From Arcobacteraceae bacterium (lineage in GTDB: Bacteria > Campylobacterota > Campylobacteria > Campylobacterales > Arcobacteraceae): a DNA stretch of 64,000 nucleotides. Position 1 is the first letter of the stretch; every line of letters begins with the position of its first letter. This document shows positions 1-9,514 of the stretch, piece after piece. The notes below the pieces were generated by a model, which saw nothing but the letters and a program-made list of their open reading frames with translations, had not been told where the DNA came from and did not search any database. The position numbers and the translations under genes are program-made. The stretch is taken from the NCBI GenBank assembly GCA_023229945.1, contig JALNYH010000009.1:1-64000 (forward strand), read 5' to 3'.

Positions 1-1062
1 ATGAGTAACTATATCATTGATGATGTCTGCTTCTTTTTGAGTTTTGCCTACACTTATCACTCCAAAATCTTTTACGACCACATAGTTTGGTGCAGGATTT
101 AGCATTATTTCATCTTTTGCAAAAGTATTAAAATACTCCGTGTAAGATGCTTTATACTCATCTACGGCTTTTTGGATTTCTTGATTTTCTAGTATCAAAG
201 GAGTTCTTTTTGTTCTTATTATATGCTCAGGGGTGAGTACTCCTCTAGTTGCTTTTTGTTTCAAATTTCTCATACTTGCATAGTGCAATGCAAGGGGAGA
301 TTGATTGACATTGATAGCTATTTCATACCCTTTTTCTTTTGATAGTATTGATACAAGATTTTCTATATCTATCATCCCTTTTGGGTAGTATTTTTCTATC
401 ACCAAAGGGGCTTTTTGGCTCAAAAATTCTTCAGCTTTGCCGACAGATTCTATCATCTTATCATATGATTTTTTGCCATCATCGTCAAATGTGAAAATAC
501 CATGATTTAAAAGCACTATTCCATCACATTTTTCCCAGTCGAAATTTTGCGTCATTTCATATATAGTTTTTGCAAGTATAAATCCAGGCATCACATAAGG
601 TATAATCAAAAAATTTGGATAAATTTCTCTTATCAAATATTCCCCATTTGTGCTGTTTGATATGGTTACTACAGCATCAGCGTGGGTATGATCTACGAAT
701 TTATATGGTATTATGGCGTGAAGTATCGCTTCTACTGATGGATTTGGGGCAGATTTGTCTATCATTGCCTCTTTTTGAAGTCTTACCATATCACTATCGC
801 TTAGAGCCTCAAAAGTTGCCATATCTTTCAAATTATCTAGCTTCACAGGGGCAAAACCCTCCACCTTGATACTTACCAAATCCCAACCGCTTCCTTTTAC
901 AAAAAGTATATCTTCACCGTTTACTACACTTTTTACAGAAGTATTTCCACCTCCGTGAAGTACAAGTTCGTCACTTCTTCCTAGTAAATTGGATGTATAA
1001 ACTCTTAAGCCCAAATCACCTTCAAACTCTTTTGCTTCGTTGTCATCCCAAAGATTTTTCAT
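1..1062 (-). CDS. Class II aldolase / short-chain dehydrogenase, 3'-truncated by window edge
   Basis: An open frame of 354 codons runs without a stop from ATG 1062 to the window edge, so the C-terminal part lies outside. The product resembles the class II aldolase/adducin half of bifunctional aldolase/short-chain dehydrogenases (rhamnulose-1-phosphate aldolase/dehydrogenase family). Visible are an N-terminal glycine-rich LHGGGNTSVK segment and a DHTHADAVV segment with the histidines expected to bind the catalytic metal. The Rossmann dehydrogenase half should follow to the left but is not seen. The start overlaps the stop of the upstream ABM gene as ATGA, so the two are probably translationally coupled. 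Family call is confident; substrate is not known. Confidence 0.85.
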   Translation of the reverse strand, partial: MKNLWDDNEAKEFEGDLGLRVYTSNLLGRSDELVLHGGGNTSVKSVVNGEDILFVKGSGWDLVSIKVEGFAPVKLDNLKDMATFEALSDSDMVRLQKEAMIDKSAPNPSVEAILHAIIPYKFVDHTHADAVVTISNSTNGEYLIREIYPNFLIIPYVMPGFILAKTIYEMTQNFDWEKCDGIVLLNHGIFTFDDDGKKSYDKMIESVGKAEEFLSQKAPLVIEKYYPKGMIDIENLVSILSKEKGYEIAINVNQSPLALHYASMRNLKQKATRGVLTPEHIIRTKRTPLILENQEIQKAVDEYKASYTEYFNTFAKDEIMLNPAPNYVVVKDFGVISVGKTQKEADIINDIVTH

Positions 1063-1346
1063 CCAAGAACTTCCAATTCATCAGTATATTTATCTTCACA
1101 ATAAGGCTCATAGCTTGATTTATACACTGCATAATGAGATGAAGCTTTGTGACCATCTAGTGCTTTTTCATCTCTCCAAGTCTCTACCGCCATAAACTTT
1201 CTTCTATTGTTTTCGTATTGAAAAATCTCATAAAATATACATCCATCTTCAGCTTTACTTGGGATTACCATAGCTGAAAGTAGCTCTTTCATTTTCTCTT
1301 CACAACCCTCTTTTGCTATAAATGTAACTCTTTTTGTGATAGTCAT
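1059..1346 (-). CDS. ABM-domain antibiotic biosynthesis monooxygenase family protein
   Basis: A 95-residue protein beginning MTITKRVTF. The ATG at 1346 is preferred over an upstream in-frame start at 1385 because AAGGAA lies just 5' of it. The sequence has the small ferredoxin-like alpha+beta pattern of ABM proteins, with a central WRDEKALDGHKASSHY segment typical of the family (quinol monooxygenases and LsrG-like isomerases). It ends with ATGA overlap into the aldolase gene, implying co-translation. A role in the same carbohydrate or aldehyde pathway is inference from this coupling; the reaction cannot be read from sequence. Confidence 0.8.
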   Translation of the reverse strand: MTITKRVTFIAKEGCEEKMKELLSAMVIPSKAEDGCIFYEIFQYENNRRKFMAVETWRDEKALDGHKASSHYAVYKSSYEPYCEDKYTDELEVLG

Positions 1347-1428
1347 ATTAATTCCTTGATATATTATTAAAATTAATTTTATCAAACATTAGGTTAATGT
1401 AGGTTGAAAAGTTTAAGCTTTTTTTTTG

Positions 1429-1434
1429 TATAAT
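1429..1434 (+). promoter_or_regulatory. -10 element of the aspS promoter
   Basis: TATAAT preceded by a run of T, about 30 bases before the chosen aspS start. Initiation near 1441 would give a leader of about 22 bases containing the GGAG ribosome site. No convincing -35 is visible, as is common in this phylum. Confidence 0.6.
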
Positions 1435-1462
1435 CGCGGATATTTAAATGATGGAGATTATT

Positions 1463-3211
1463 TTGAGAACACATTATTGTACTGAAGTGAATGTTGATAA
1501 TATTGGACAAACCGTAAGATTATGCGGATGGGTAAACAGCAGAAGAGACCACGGTGGGGTTGTATTTATCGACCTTAGAGATAAAGGTGGTTTGGTGCAA
1601 ATCGTTTGTGACCCGACTGACAACAAAGATGCGTGGGCAGTTGCTGATATAGTAAGAGATGAATTTGTATTGGTTGTTGAAGGAACTGTAAGAGCTAGAG
1701 GTGAAGGTCTTGAAAACCCAAATCTAATCACTGGTAAAATAGAAGTAGTAGCAGACAAAATCGTAATAGAAAACCGCTCAGCTCCTATGCCTTTTGAGCT
1801 AGGTGATCAAAAAGTAAATGAAGAAATAAGACTAAAATATAGATTTCTAGAACTTAGAACAAAAAGAAGTTATGATATATTCAAACTAAGAAGTAAAGCA
1901 GCAATAGCTGCAAGAAATGCACTAGATGAGCTTGGATTTTTGGAAGTTGAGACTCCAATTTTGACTAAATCTACACCAGAAGGTGCAAGAGATTATCTAG
2001 TTCCTTCAAGAGTTCATGGTGGTGAGTTTTATGCTCTTCCTCAATCTCCACAGCTTTTCAAACAACTTTTGATGGTAAGTGGATTTGATAGATATTTCCA
2101 AATTGCAAAATGTTTCAGAGATGAAGACTTAAGAGCAGACAGACAACCAGAATTTACTCAAATAGATGTTGAAATGAGCTTTTGTGACCAAGAAGATGTT
2201 ATCAAAGTAGCAGAAAAACTAATCCATGATATTTTCAAAGCTTGTGGATATGAAATACCAACAACATTCAAAAGAATGACACACTTTGATGCTATGGAAA
2301 AATACGGAAGCGATAAACCAGATATGAGATATGATATGGAGATGGTTGATGTGATAGATATATTTGCAAAATGTTCAAATGAGATATTTAGCTCTATAGC
2401 ACATGACCATGTACACAATCGTATCAAAGCACTAAGAGTTCCAAATGGTGATAATATTTTCTCAAAAAGACAAATGAAAGGTTTTGAGGATTATGTTAGA
2501 AAATTCGGAGCAAGTGGGCTTGGATATTTCCAAATGAAAGAAGATGGTCTTAAAGGTCCACTAGCAAAATTCTTTGATGATGAAGCTTTAAATGAAATAG
2601 TTACAAGAACACAACTTGAAGTTGGCGATGTAGTATTCTTTGGTGCAGGACACAAAAAAACAGTACTTGATTATATGGGAAGATTTAGAATATTCCTAGC
2701 AAATGAAATGAATATAATCCCTAAAGATGTATTTGAGTTCTTATGGGTTGTAGATTTCCCAATGTTTGAGATAGAAGATGGAAGAGTAAAAGCACTTCAC
2801 CATCCATTTACAAGACCAAAAGACCTAAATGTAGAAAATATCGAAGAGATAGAATCAATAGCTTATGACATCGTACTAAATGGAACAGAATTAGGTGGTG
2901 GAAGTATCAGAATACACCAAGAACACCTACAAAATGAAGTATTCTCACTTCTTGGAATAGAAGCTGATGAAGCTAGAGAAAAATTCGGATTTTTACTAGA
3001 TGCTCTTAAATTTGGAGCTCCTCCACATGGTGGATTTGCTCTAGGGCTTGATAGACTTATCATGCTTATGGCAAAAACAGACTCTATTAGAGATGTAATA
3101 GCTTTCCCAAAAACACAAAAAGCACAATGTATTATGACAATGGCTCCAAGTGAAGTGGCAGAAGAGCAACTAAAAGAATTAAGCATAAGAGTTAGAAAAA
3201 CAGCTCAATAA
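1463..3211 (+). CDS. aspS: Aspartyl-tRNA synthetase
   Basis: Class IIb aminoacyl-tRNA synthetase charging tRNA-Asp (possibly also tRNA-Asn, as in non-discriminating enzymes). The N-terminal OB-fold anticodon domain (about residues 1-110, with [18 protein letters not shown]) is followed by a catalytic core with motif 2 ([18 protein letters not shown]), a bacterial GAD insertion and motif 3 (GLDRLIML near the C-terminus). The product is 582 residues, the usual bacterial size. The start is taken as TTG 1463: GGAG sits 6 bases upstream and the resulting MRTHYCTE matches the family. The ATG at 1448 would leave only a few bases of leader from the likely transcription start. Confidence 0.95.
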   Translation: MRTHYCTEVNVDNIGQTVRLCGWVNSRRDHGGVVFIDLRDKGGLVQIVCDPTDNKDAWAVADIVRDEFVLVVEGTVRARGEGLENPNLITGKIEVVADKIVIENRSAPMPFELGDQKVNEEIRLKYRFLELRTKRSYDIFKLRSKAAIAARNALDELGFLEVETPILTKSTPEGARDYLVPSRVHGGEFYALPQSPQLFKQLLMVSGFDRYFQIAKCFRDEDLRADRQPEFTQIDVEMSFCDQEDVIKVAEKLIHDIFKACGYEIPTTFKRMTHFDAMEKYGSDKPDMRYDMEMVDVIDIFAKCSNEIFSSIAHDHVHNRIKALRVPNGDNIFSKRQMKGFEDYVRKFGASGLGYFQMKEDGLKGPLAKFFDDEALNEIVTRTQLEVGDVVFFGAGHKKTVLDYMGRFRIFLANEMNIIPKDVFEFLWVVDFPMFEIEDGRVKALHHPFTRPKDLNVENIEEIESIAYDIVLNGTELGGGSIRIHQEHLQNEVFSLLGIEADEAREKFGFLLDALKFGAPPHGGFALGLDRLIMLMAKTDSIRDVIAFPKTQKAQCIMTMAPSEVAEEQLKELSIRVRKTAQ

Positions 3212-3216
3212 ATCTT

Positions 3217-3250
3217 AAAAATGTATGACTTGTCGTGTCATACATTTTTA
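3217..3250 (+). terminator. Rho-independent terminator of aspS
   Basis: Perfect stem 3217-3229 with 3237-3249 (AAAAATGTATGAC / GTCATACATTTTT) around a 7-base loop, ending in a T-run, just after the aspS stop. Confidence 0.8.
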
Positions 3251-3308
3251 TATCTTTGTCTATTAGCTAAGTTTCTTAGTCTTTCATTCTCTTAAAAAAA
3301 GGATTAAA

Positions 3309-5333
3309 ATGGTTTTAGTCAAAAATATTTTATCAACACAAAATGTTTCTATATCTCAATATAGTACAATAAAAGAAGCTGTTGAGATACTAGGTAACTC
3401 TTCAGAAGAGGCAATTGTTATACTAGATACTGATGATAAACCAATTTGTACTTTTACAGAACGAGACCTTATAAAAGTCCTTACAAACAAAATTGACTTA
3501 TCACGCCCTATTCTCGAAATCACCAGAAAAAATATCATCACAGTCAATCACAATAGAACACTAGAATATGCTTTAAATGTTTTGATTGACAACAATATAA
3601 GAAGAGTTGTTGCGGTTGATGATGAAGATAAATTTATAGGTATTGCATCACAAAAACATATTATCAAATACATAGAAGAAGAATCTTTCAAAACAAATAT
3701 ATTAGTATCCAATATCATATCCCAAAAATTAAATCTAATCACTATAAATCAAAATAAAACAGTTAATGAAGCAGTATCTTTGATGGCACAATATGAAATT
3801 AGCTCTGTTTTAATTACAGATAATCAAAATACTACTATTGGATTATTTACAGAAAAAGATGTAGTACATATATCAAGTTCCAACAAGTCTCTATCAACAC
3901 CACTGTATGAAGTATGTTCCTTTGACCTCCAAACTGTAAGGCATGATGACAATTTAAAAGATGTAGTTGATATAATGAGCAAAAAAGATATTTCTATTGC
4001 TTTGGTTTTAGATAGTCAAAATAATCCAACATCAATATTAAGTACTAGAGATATAGCTCACAATATCAAAGGTAATTATAATAAATTCTTAGAAACAAGA
4101 CTAAAGGGTGTAAAAAGTACCCTCAACTATATCGGTGAGCTTATAATAGAAGTTTGTAGTGATAATAATAAACAAATCATTCAATGGATTAATGAAGCTA
4201 GTATCAATAGATTTGGACATCAAATCATAGACAAAGAAATCAGCTCAGTTATAGGGATTGAAGAGTGGTGCAATATTTATACTGAAATAAGAACAAATCA
4301 AAAATATACAAAGAAAAAAATCCAAATTGATGAATATTTTTATGAAATGATATGCTCATACCATTTTATTAGCAATAAAGAAACAATTTTGATGATACTA
4401 AGAGATGTGACAGATTATGAAGATAGAGTTACTTGCGAGGTTCTAAAAAGAGAAGAAAAAGAGAAAGAATTAGCACTTTTACAAAATGTTATCAACCAAC
4501 AATCAAGTCTAATTATTGTAAGCAATGGCACAAAAATTGAGCTTGTAAATCAAAGTTTCCTAGATTTTTATGATGTAAGTTCACCTACACAATTTCATAA
4601 AAGTTATAACTGTATTTGTGATACTTTTGTAGCTCACCCATCTTTTTTCCATCTTACACCAGATGATAAAAACTGGATTGATACTATTTTGCAATTACCT
4701 GAAAAAGACAGGGTTGTATCTATTGTAAATTTAAAAACAATTGAACCAAAAGCTTTTTCAGTACAAATAAATAATTTATTACCAAATAGCAATAGATTTG
4801 TTATTACACTAACAGATATCACAGATATCAAACTAGAATCTCAAAAACACTATTACCATGCAACTCACGATACATTAACCAAGATTTACAACAGATCATT
4901 TTTCCTAGATAAACTAAATGATGAGATAACAGCTTCAAGTAGATACAAAACACCCTTTTCATTAGTTATATTTGATATAGATTATTTCAAAAAGTTTAAT
5001 GACACATATGGTCACTTAAAAGGTGATGAAGTTTTAGTGAGTGTTTGTGAAGTTGTAAATCTTAATATTAGAAAAACTGATATATTTGCTAGATGGGGTG
5101 GAGAAGAATTTGTAATATTATTGCCACATACTACCATACAAAAAGCTGAAATTTTAGCAGAAAATTTAAGAAAACTTATAGAAAAGATATCCTTAGACAA
5201 AATCAACAATATAACAGCTAGTTTTGGGATTAGTGAATATACACAAGGAGACACAGAAAAAACACTTATCCAAAAATCTGATGAGTGTTTATATCGTGCA
5301 AAAGCAAATGGGAGAAATCAAGTCGTTATATAA
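3309..5333 (+). CDS. Diguanylate cyclase with four CBS domains, PAS-like region and GGDEF
   Basis: A 674-residue cytoplasmic protein. Residues about 1-250 hold four CBS repeats (two Bateman modules; each has hydrophobic-VLD/AVDD strands and an ERD/EKD-type helix). About 270-400 and 400-510 look like PAS folds joined by a charged helix, and about 515-674 is a GGDEF domain with active-site GGEEF at 597-601. An RKTD allosteric I-site sits five residues before it, so c-di-GMP product inhibition is expected. No membrane segment is seen. CBS pairs usually bind adenosine nucleotides, so coupling of c-di-GMP synthesis to energy charge is a reasonable inference. It converges on the HDOD gene with an 8-base gap. 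Confidence 0.9.
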   Translation: MVLVKNILSTQNVSISQYSTIKEAVEILGNSSEEAIVILDTDDKPICTFTERDLIKVLTNKIDLSRPILEITRKNIITVNHNRTLEYALNVLIDNNIRRVVAVDDEDKFIGIASQKHIIKYIEEESFKTNILVSNIISQKLNLITINQNKTVNEAVSLMAQYEISSVLITDNQNTTIGLFTEKDVVHISSSNKSLSTPLYEVCSFDLQTVRHDDNLKDVVDIMSKKDISIALVLDSQNNPTSILSTRDIAHNIKGNYNKFLETRLKGVKSTLNYIGELIIEVCSDNNKQIIQWINEASINRFGHQIIDKEISSVIGIEEWCNIYTEIRTNQKYTKKKIQIDEYFYEMICSYHFISNKETILMILRDVTDYEDRVTCEVLKREEKEKELALLQNVINQQSSLIIVSNGTKIELVNQSFLDFYDVSSPTQFHKSYNCICDTFVAHPSFFHLTPDDKNWIDTILQLPEKDRVVSIVNLKTIEPKAFSVQINNLLPNSNRFVITLTDITDIKLESQKHYYHATHDTLTKIYNRSFFLDKLNDEITASSRYKTPFSLVIFDIDYFKKFNDTYGHLKGDEVLVSVCEVVNLNIRKTDIFARWGGEEFVILLPHTTIQKAEILAENLRKLIEKISLDKINNITASFGISEYTQGDTEKTLIQKSDECLYRAKANGRNQVVI

Positions 5334-5350
5334 GACTTCTTCTATTTCTC
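5312..5350. terminator. Shared hairpin at convergent GGDEF / HDOD gene ends
   Basis: Two nested arms, GAGAAAT 5312-5318 with ATTTCTC 5344-5350 and AAGTC 5320-5324 with GACTT 5334-5338, span both gene ends and the 8-base gap. It probably serves as a weak bidirectional terminator; there is no long T-run. Confidence 0.45.
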
Positions 5351-6169
5351 ATCCAGTAATCTATCTTCAATCTTACTAATAGCATCTTCAAATGGTTTTA
5401 TACTATATCCAAAATCTACAACCAGTTTTTTAGCTTTTTCTACACAAACCTCATCAAAAGGTTTGACTATATTACAAACTAATTTGACAATATGAAGTAT
5501 TTGAGAATATTCTTTTGCTTTAACACTTGCCAAGTTTGGATCATCAGCATACTTTATATCATTGACAAGATTCTCATCCAATCCCCAATGTTTGAAAATT
5601 GCAGAAGTTACCTCAGATGTAGTTATCCCCACAAACTCTTTTTCCACATTATGAATCTCATCATATCTTGATTCTATTTCTTTCAAAAATTCTTGTTCTT
5701 TTTTTTGAGATTTTATGGCATCACTAATCAAAAACTTACCGCTTTCTTGCAAAAAAACTGGCAAGATCAAAGCATCACGCAGATTCCTATCCACTTTACC
5801 TAGCCAAAGATTGAGAAAATTTGATTGCATATTAGCCACTCTCAAGAAATCATCACTACTTTTTCCATATGCCACCAAATCCGTATTTATCGCTTTTGAC
5901 ATATTACTAGCAAGTGCAATAGAAAGGGTAAAATTAACCCCCAATAAATTCACAGCTCGACTTGGAGTTTCTATCTTACTTACAAATCCAAACATAGCCG
6001 AATTTGAAACTTTGAGTAAAGTAGAGACGATAAGAGGGTCTTTCTCAATTATATTTATAAGTTCGCCAACATCACTACTTTTACTTTTTTTGAAACTTTC
6101 AATTTCCAAAATTGTTTGGGGCAAAGGTGGCAATGAATCAACTTGTCTCATAATAGTAATATTTGACAT
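5342..6169 (-). CDS. HDOD domain protein
   Basis: A 275-residue protein made almost entirely of one HDOD domain. Near the start is the signature segment PPLPQTILEIE, then KDPLIVSTLLKVSNSAMFG and RAVNLLGVNFTLSIALA, the standard HDOD helices. The family is non-enzymatic (it lacks the HD catalytic set) and appears in signalling and chemotaxis or c-di-GMP contexts. It is transcribed towards the adjacent cyclase rather than in an operon with it, so the functional link is only suggestive. ATG 6169 is taken as the start. Confidence 0.85.
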   Translation of the reverse strand: MSNITIMRQVDSLPPLPQTILEIESFKKSKSSDVGELINIIEKDPLIVSTLLKVSNSAMFGFVSKIETPSRAVNLLGVNFTLSIALASNMSKAINTDLVAYGKSSDDFLRVANMQSNFLNLWLGKVDRNLRDALILPVFLQESGKFLISDAIKSQKKEQEFLKEIESRYDEIHNVEKEFVGITTSEVTSAIFKHWGLDENLVNDIKYADDPNLASVKAKEYSQILHIVKLVCNIVKPFDEVCVEKAKKLVVDFGYSIKPFEDAISKIEDRLLDEK

Positions 6170-6249
6170 ATAAAATCCTACAAGATGGTTTTTTGTTTAT
6201 TAATTGTATAATACATACCATAATTATAAGCTTAAGGTTACAAAAAATA

Positions 6250-7980
6250 ATGTTTTTACCGACTACAAAAGAAGAAATTGACAAATTAAACTGGAATCAA
6301 CTTGATATTATTTTGGTATCAGGGGATACATATATAGACTCACCATACAATGGAATAGCAATTATAGGTAAAGTTTTATTGTCTCATGGATTCAAAGTAG
6401 CCATTATAGGCCAACCAGATATAAATAGTGATGAGATTACACGCCTTGGTGAACCTAGACTTTTTTGGGGAGTTAGTGCTGGATTAGTTGATAGTATGGT
6501 TGCCAATTATACTGCTAGCAAAAAACGAAGACACAACGATGATTTCACTCCAAATGGAGTCAATAACCGCAGACCTGATAGGGCTAGTATAGTATATACT
6601 GGACTTATTAGAAAATATTACAAAAATACAGTTCCCATAGTATTAGGTGGTATAGAAGCTAGTCTTAGACGAGTGGCTCATTATGATTTTTGGGGCAATA
6701 ATGTACGAAAATCTCTACTTTTTGATGCAAAAGCTGATATTTTGGTATATGGAATGGCTGAAAAAACTATTGTAAAACTTGCCAAATCACTTGAAGACAA
6801 TAGTGATTATTCAGATATTAGAGGGCTTTGTTATATGTCAAAAGAGCCTAAAGATGGTTATATAGAGCTAGAATCATTTGATGATGTCAAAGCTGATAAA
6901 CTCAAATTCATAAAAGCCTTTCATACATACTACCTTAATGCAGACCCAATCACAGCAAAAGGTTTGATGCAAAAACAAGACACTAGATATCTAATACAAA
7001 ACCCACCAGAATTTTATATGAGTGAGTCAGAGATTGATGAAGTTTATAACCTAAACTACGAAAGAGATGTACACCCTTTTTACAAAAAACAAGGGGATAT
7101 AAAAGCACTAGAAACTATCAAGTTTTCCGTCACTACACATCATGGATGTTATGGAGAATGTAATTTTTGTGCTATTAGCGTCCATCAAGGACGAACTATC
7201 AGAAGCAGAAGTGAAGACTCAATCTTAAAAGAAGTCAATGAGTTCACAAAAGACAAAAACTTCAAAGGTATCATATATGATGTAGGTGGAGCAACTGCAA
7301 ATATGTACGGTTTTGAATGTGAAAAGAAACTTTCAAAAGGTGATTGTGCCGATAAAAAAAGATGTCTAAGTGATAGCGTATGTAAGACTCTTAAACCAAA
7401 CCACAAAAGACAAATCGACCTTCTTAGAAAAATAAGAGGAATTAAAGGGATAAAAAAAGTTTTTGTAAACTCTGGTATAAGATACGATTTGATAACCCAA
7501 GACAAAGTTTATGGTGATATTTACCTCAAAGAAATAGTAGAACACCATGTATCAGGACAGATGAAAATAGCCCCAGAACACAGCGAAGAAAAAATCCTCT
7601 CACTTATGGGCAAACCAGACAAAAATACCCTACTAGCTTTCAAGAAAAAATTTGATGATTTGAACAAACAACTTGGCAAAAAACAATTTCTTACTTACTA
7701 TATGATAGCAGCTCACCCAGGGTGTAGCGAAGAAGATATGAAAAAACTAAAAGAGTTTGCCAACAAAGAGCTAAAACTCTCCCCAGAACAAGTCCAAATC
7801 TTCACCCCAACACCTAGTACATACTCAACATTGATGTACTATACAGGACTAAACCCATGGACTTTGAAGCCAATTTTTGTAGAAACAGATATGGGCAAAA
7901 AACAAAAACAAAAAGATTTAGTAATAGAAAAAAGAATTTGTACAAAAAAGCCAAAAGGGAATTATGATATAAACTTATAA
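6250..7980 (+). CDS. YgiQ family radical SAM protein
   Basis: A 576-residue radical SAM protein. It has an N-terminal B12-binding-like region (about 1-270, with LGGIEASLRRVAHYDFW) and then the cluster motif C-X3-C-X2-C at residues 300, 304 and 307 within HHGCYGECNFCAI. The C-terminus, including FTPTPSTYSTLMYYTG, matches the YgiQ family; it is shorter than the E. coli member, which exceeds 700 residues. The function of the family is not firmly known. The start MFLPTTKEE at 6250 is chosen because the upstream 29 in-frame codons are unlike the family and overlap the HDOD gene start; AAGG lies about 12 bases upstream. Confidence 0.9.
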   Translation: MFLPTTKEEIDKLNWNQLDIILVSGDTYIDSPYNGIAIIGKVLLSHGFKVAIIGQPDINSDEITRLGEPRLFWGVSAGLVDSMVANYTASKKRRHNDDFTPNGVNNRRPDRASIVYTGLIRKYYKNTVPIVLGGIEASLRRVAHYDFWGNNVRKSLLFDAKADILVYGMAEKTIVKLAKSLEDNSDYSDIRGLCYMSKEPKDGYIELESFDDVKADKLKFIKAFHTYYLNADPITAKGLMQKQDTRYLIQNPPEFYMSESEIDEVYNLNYERDVHPFYKKQGDIKALETIKFSVTTHHGCYGECNFCAISVHQGRTIRSRSEDSILKEVNEFTKDKNFKGIIYDVGGATANMYGFECEKKLSKGDCADKKRCLSDSVCKTLKPNHKRQIDLLRKIRGIKGIKKVFVNSGIRYDLITQDKVYGDIYLKEIVEHHVSGQMKIAPEHSEEKILSLMGKPDKNTLLAFKKKFDDLNKQLGKKQFLTYYMIAAHPGCSEEDMKKLKEFANKELKLSPEQVQIFTPTPSTYSTLMYYTGLNPWTLKPIFVETDMGKKQKQKDLVIEKRICTKKPKGNYDINL

Positions 7981-8064
7981 GCCAATTTTAGATAAAATTG
8001 CTACTCAAATGCTACGATATTTGGCTAGAATTGCCCAAATTTACCAAAATAATGAAGGATTACA

Positions 8065-8643
8065 ATGAAAAAACTTTTTTTAATTATAGGTGCTCCAGGA
8101 AGTGGAAAAACTACTGATGCAGAACTTATTGCAAAAAAACACGATGACATTACACATTACAGTACTGGTGATATGTTTAGAGCTGAAGTTGCAAGCGGAA
8201 GCGAAAGAGGTAAATTGATTGATTCATATGTGAGTTCAGGAAATCTTGTACCTATAGAGATTGTTATAGAAACTATCGTAGGTGCTATCAAAAAAGCTCC
8301 AACTCCTGTGGTTGTAATAGATGGTTACCCAAGAAGCGGTGAGCAAATGACTGAACTTGACAAGTATTTGGCTAACGAAAAAGAGGTAAAACTTGTAAAT
8401 GTTATCGAAGTTGTTGTAAGCGAAGAAGTGGCTCGTGATAGAGTTCTAGGTCGTGCAAGAGGTGCTGATGATAATAATGAAGTTTTCAACAACAGAATGA
8501 AAGTTTATACAGAACCTTTAGCTGAAATTCAAGCGTTTTATACAGCAAAACAACTATTACACAAAATCAATGGTGAAAGAACTATTGAAGAGATAGTTGA
8601 TGATATGGATAACTTTATTCAAAATAGAATTAAAACTTGCTAA
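8065..8643 (+). CDS. adk: Adenylate kinase
   Basis: Interconverts 2 ADP with ATP and AMP. The P-loop GAPGSGKT is at residues 8-15. The AMP-binding and core segments include [11 protein letters not shown] and [13 protein letters not shown], with the arginine-rich [10 protein letters not shown] in the lid position. The product is 192 residues and lacks a zinc-binding LID, i.e. the short form seen in Campylobacterota. AATGAAGGATTACA supplies the ribosome site. The next two genes, a cinA-like gene and ppa, lie close by in the same direction. Confidence 0.95.
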   Translation: MKKLFLIIGAPGSGKTTDAELIAKKHDDITHYSTGDMFRAEVASGSERGKLIDSYVSSGNLVPIEIVIETIVGAIKKAPTPVVVIDGYPRSGEQMTELDKYLANEKEVKLVNVIEVVVSEEVARDRVLGRARGADDNNEVFNNRMKVYTEPLAEIQAFYTAKQLLHKINGERTIEEIVDDMDNFIQNRIKTC

Positions 8644-8685
8644 TTTAGATATTAGTTGGTAGGCTGTAGAGGGTAGGTGGTAGAG
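8644..8685 (+). repeat. G-rich heptad repeat array (six 7-bp units, NNTAGNN)
   Basis: Directly after the adk stop, six consecutive heptads all fit NNTAGNN: TTTAGAT, ATTAGTT, GGTAGGC, TGTAGAG, GGTAGGT, GGTAGAG. The array is exactly in phase and far more G-rich than its surroundings. Its function is unknown; several GG pairs could in principle form a two-layer G-quadruplex. Confidence 0.55.
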
Positions 8686-8738
8686 AGGAACGCCAGTTTT
8701 AACTTGTATTCTTCAATACACTAAATAAAGAGGTATAT

Positions 8739-9482
8739 ATGAAAAAGCCAAATTTCTATACGGTCATAATAGGTACAGAGCTACTAAATGGTAGAAGAAA
8801 AGATGACCATTTTGCGTTTGTAAATAGTGAGCTTTTAAAAAGAGGTTTTGAACACAAAGCCTCTTTTGTTATCAAAGATGAGCCAAAGTTTATAGAAGAT
8901 GTTTTTGCTCTTGTAAAAGCTGATGAGCAAAGTGTGATGTTTTGCTTTGGAGGCATTGGTGCAACTCCTGATGATTATACTCGAAAGGCAGCTGCAAATG
9001 TTTTTCGTGATGGAAATATGGAGATAAATACTCGTGCCAAAGAGCTTATTTATGAGCGATTTGGTGATGATATGTATCCCCATCGTATAAATATGGCAAA
9101 TTTACCTGTAAATGTAGGGCTACTTAAAAATGTAGTTTCAAATGTACCAGGTTTTTGCATAGATGATAGATTTTTCTTTTCTCCAGGGTTTCCGTCTATG
9201 GCTAGAGATATGGTACTTGAAGCACTAGATAAGTTCTACACAAAAGGGCAAGAAAAATTTAGCTTAGTTTTGACAGCATACACATCTGAAAATACTTTGA
9301 TAGATGTTATGGAAAAAGTTGATGAAAATGTGGACTTGTCATCTTTACCACAAATGCTAGGTGATATAAGAAAAACTATCATATCAATAAGTGGGTACGA
9401 GGAGAAGAGTGTGCAGAGAAATTTTGCACTTTTTACAGACTTTTTAGAAAAAGAAAAAATACAATTTAACTTAGGAGAGTAA
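8739..9482 (+). CDS. CinA N-terminal-like / molybdopterin-binding domain protein
   Basis: A 247-residue protein whose first two thirds match the MoCF-biosynthesis (MogA/CinA N-terminal) fold: TVIIGTELLNGRRKDDHFAFVNSELL at the start and FCFGGIGATPDDYTR at about 69-83. These are the classic glycine/threonine loop positions of the competence-damage CinA family. The C-terminal CinA nicotinamide deamidase domain is absent, so this is a stand-alone domain protein. The pathway is unclear: pyrophosphatase-like cleavage of damaged cofactors is known for some CinA proteins, but that cannot be shown here. Start ATG 8739 follows AAAGAGG. Confidence 0.8.
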   Translation: MKKPNFYTVIIGTELLNGRRKDDHFAFVNSELLKRGFEHKASFVIKDEPKFIEDVFALVKADEQSVMFCFGGIGATPDDYTRKAAANVFRDGNMEINTRAKELIYERFGDDMYPHRINMANLPVNVGLLKNVVSNVPGFCIDDRFFFSPGFPSMARDMVLEALDKFYTKGQEKFSLVLTAYTSENTLIDVMEKVDENVDLSSLPQMLGDIRKTIISISGYEEKSVQRNFALFTDFLEKEKIQFNLGE

Positions 9483-9514
9483 AATCTCTCATTTTAAATA
9501 GATGAAATAAGAGT

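Noticed and set aside
615..869. 84-codon plus-strand frame
   Set aside because: Antisense to the aldolase gene, which runs open across the whole interval with clear family motifs.
5715..6173. 152-codon plus-strand frame
   Set aside because: Antisense shadow of the HDOD gene; no ribosome site and low-complexity hydrophobic product.
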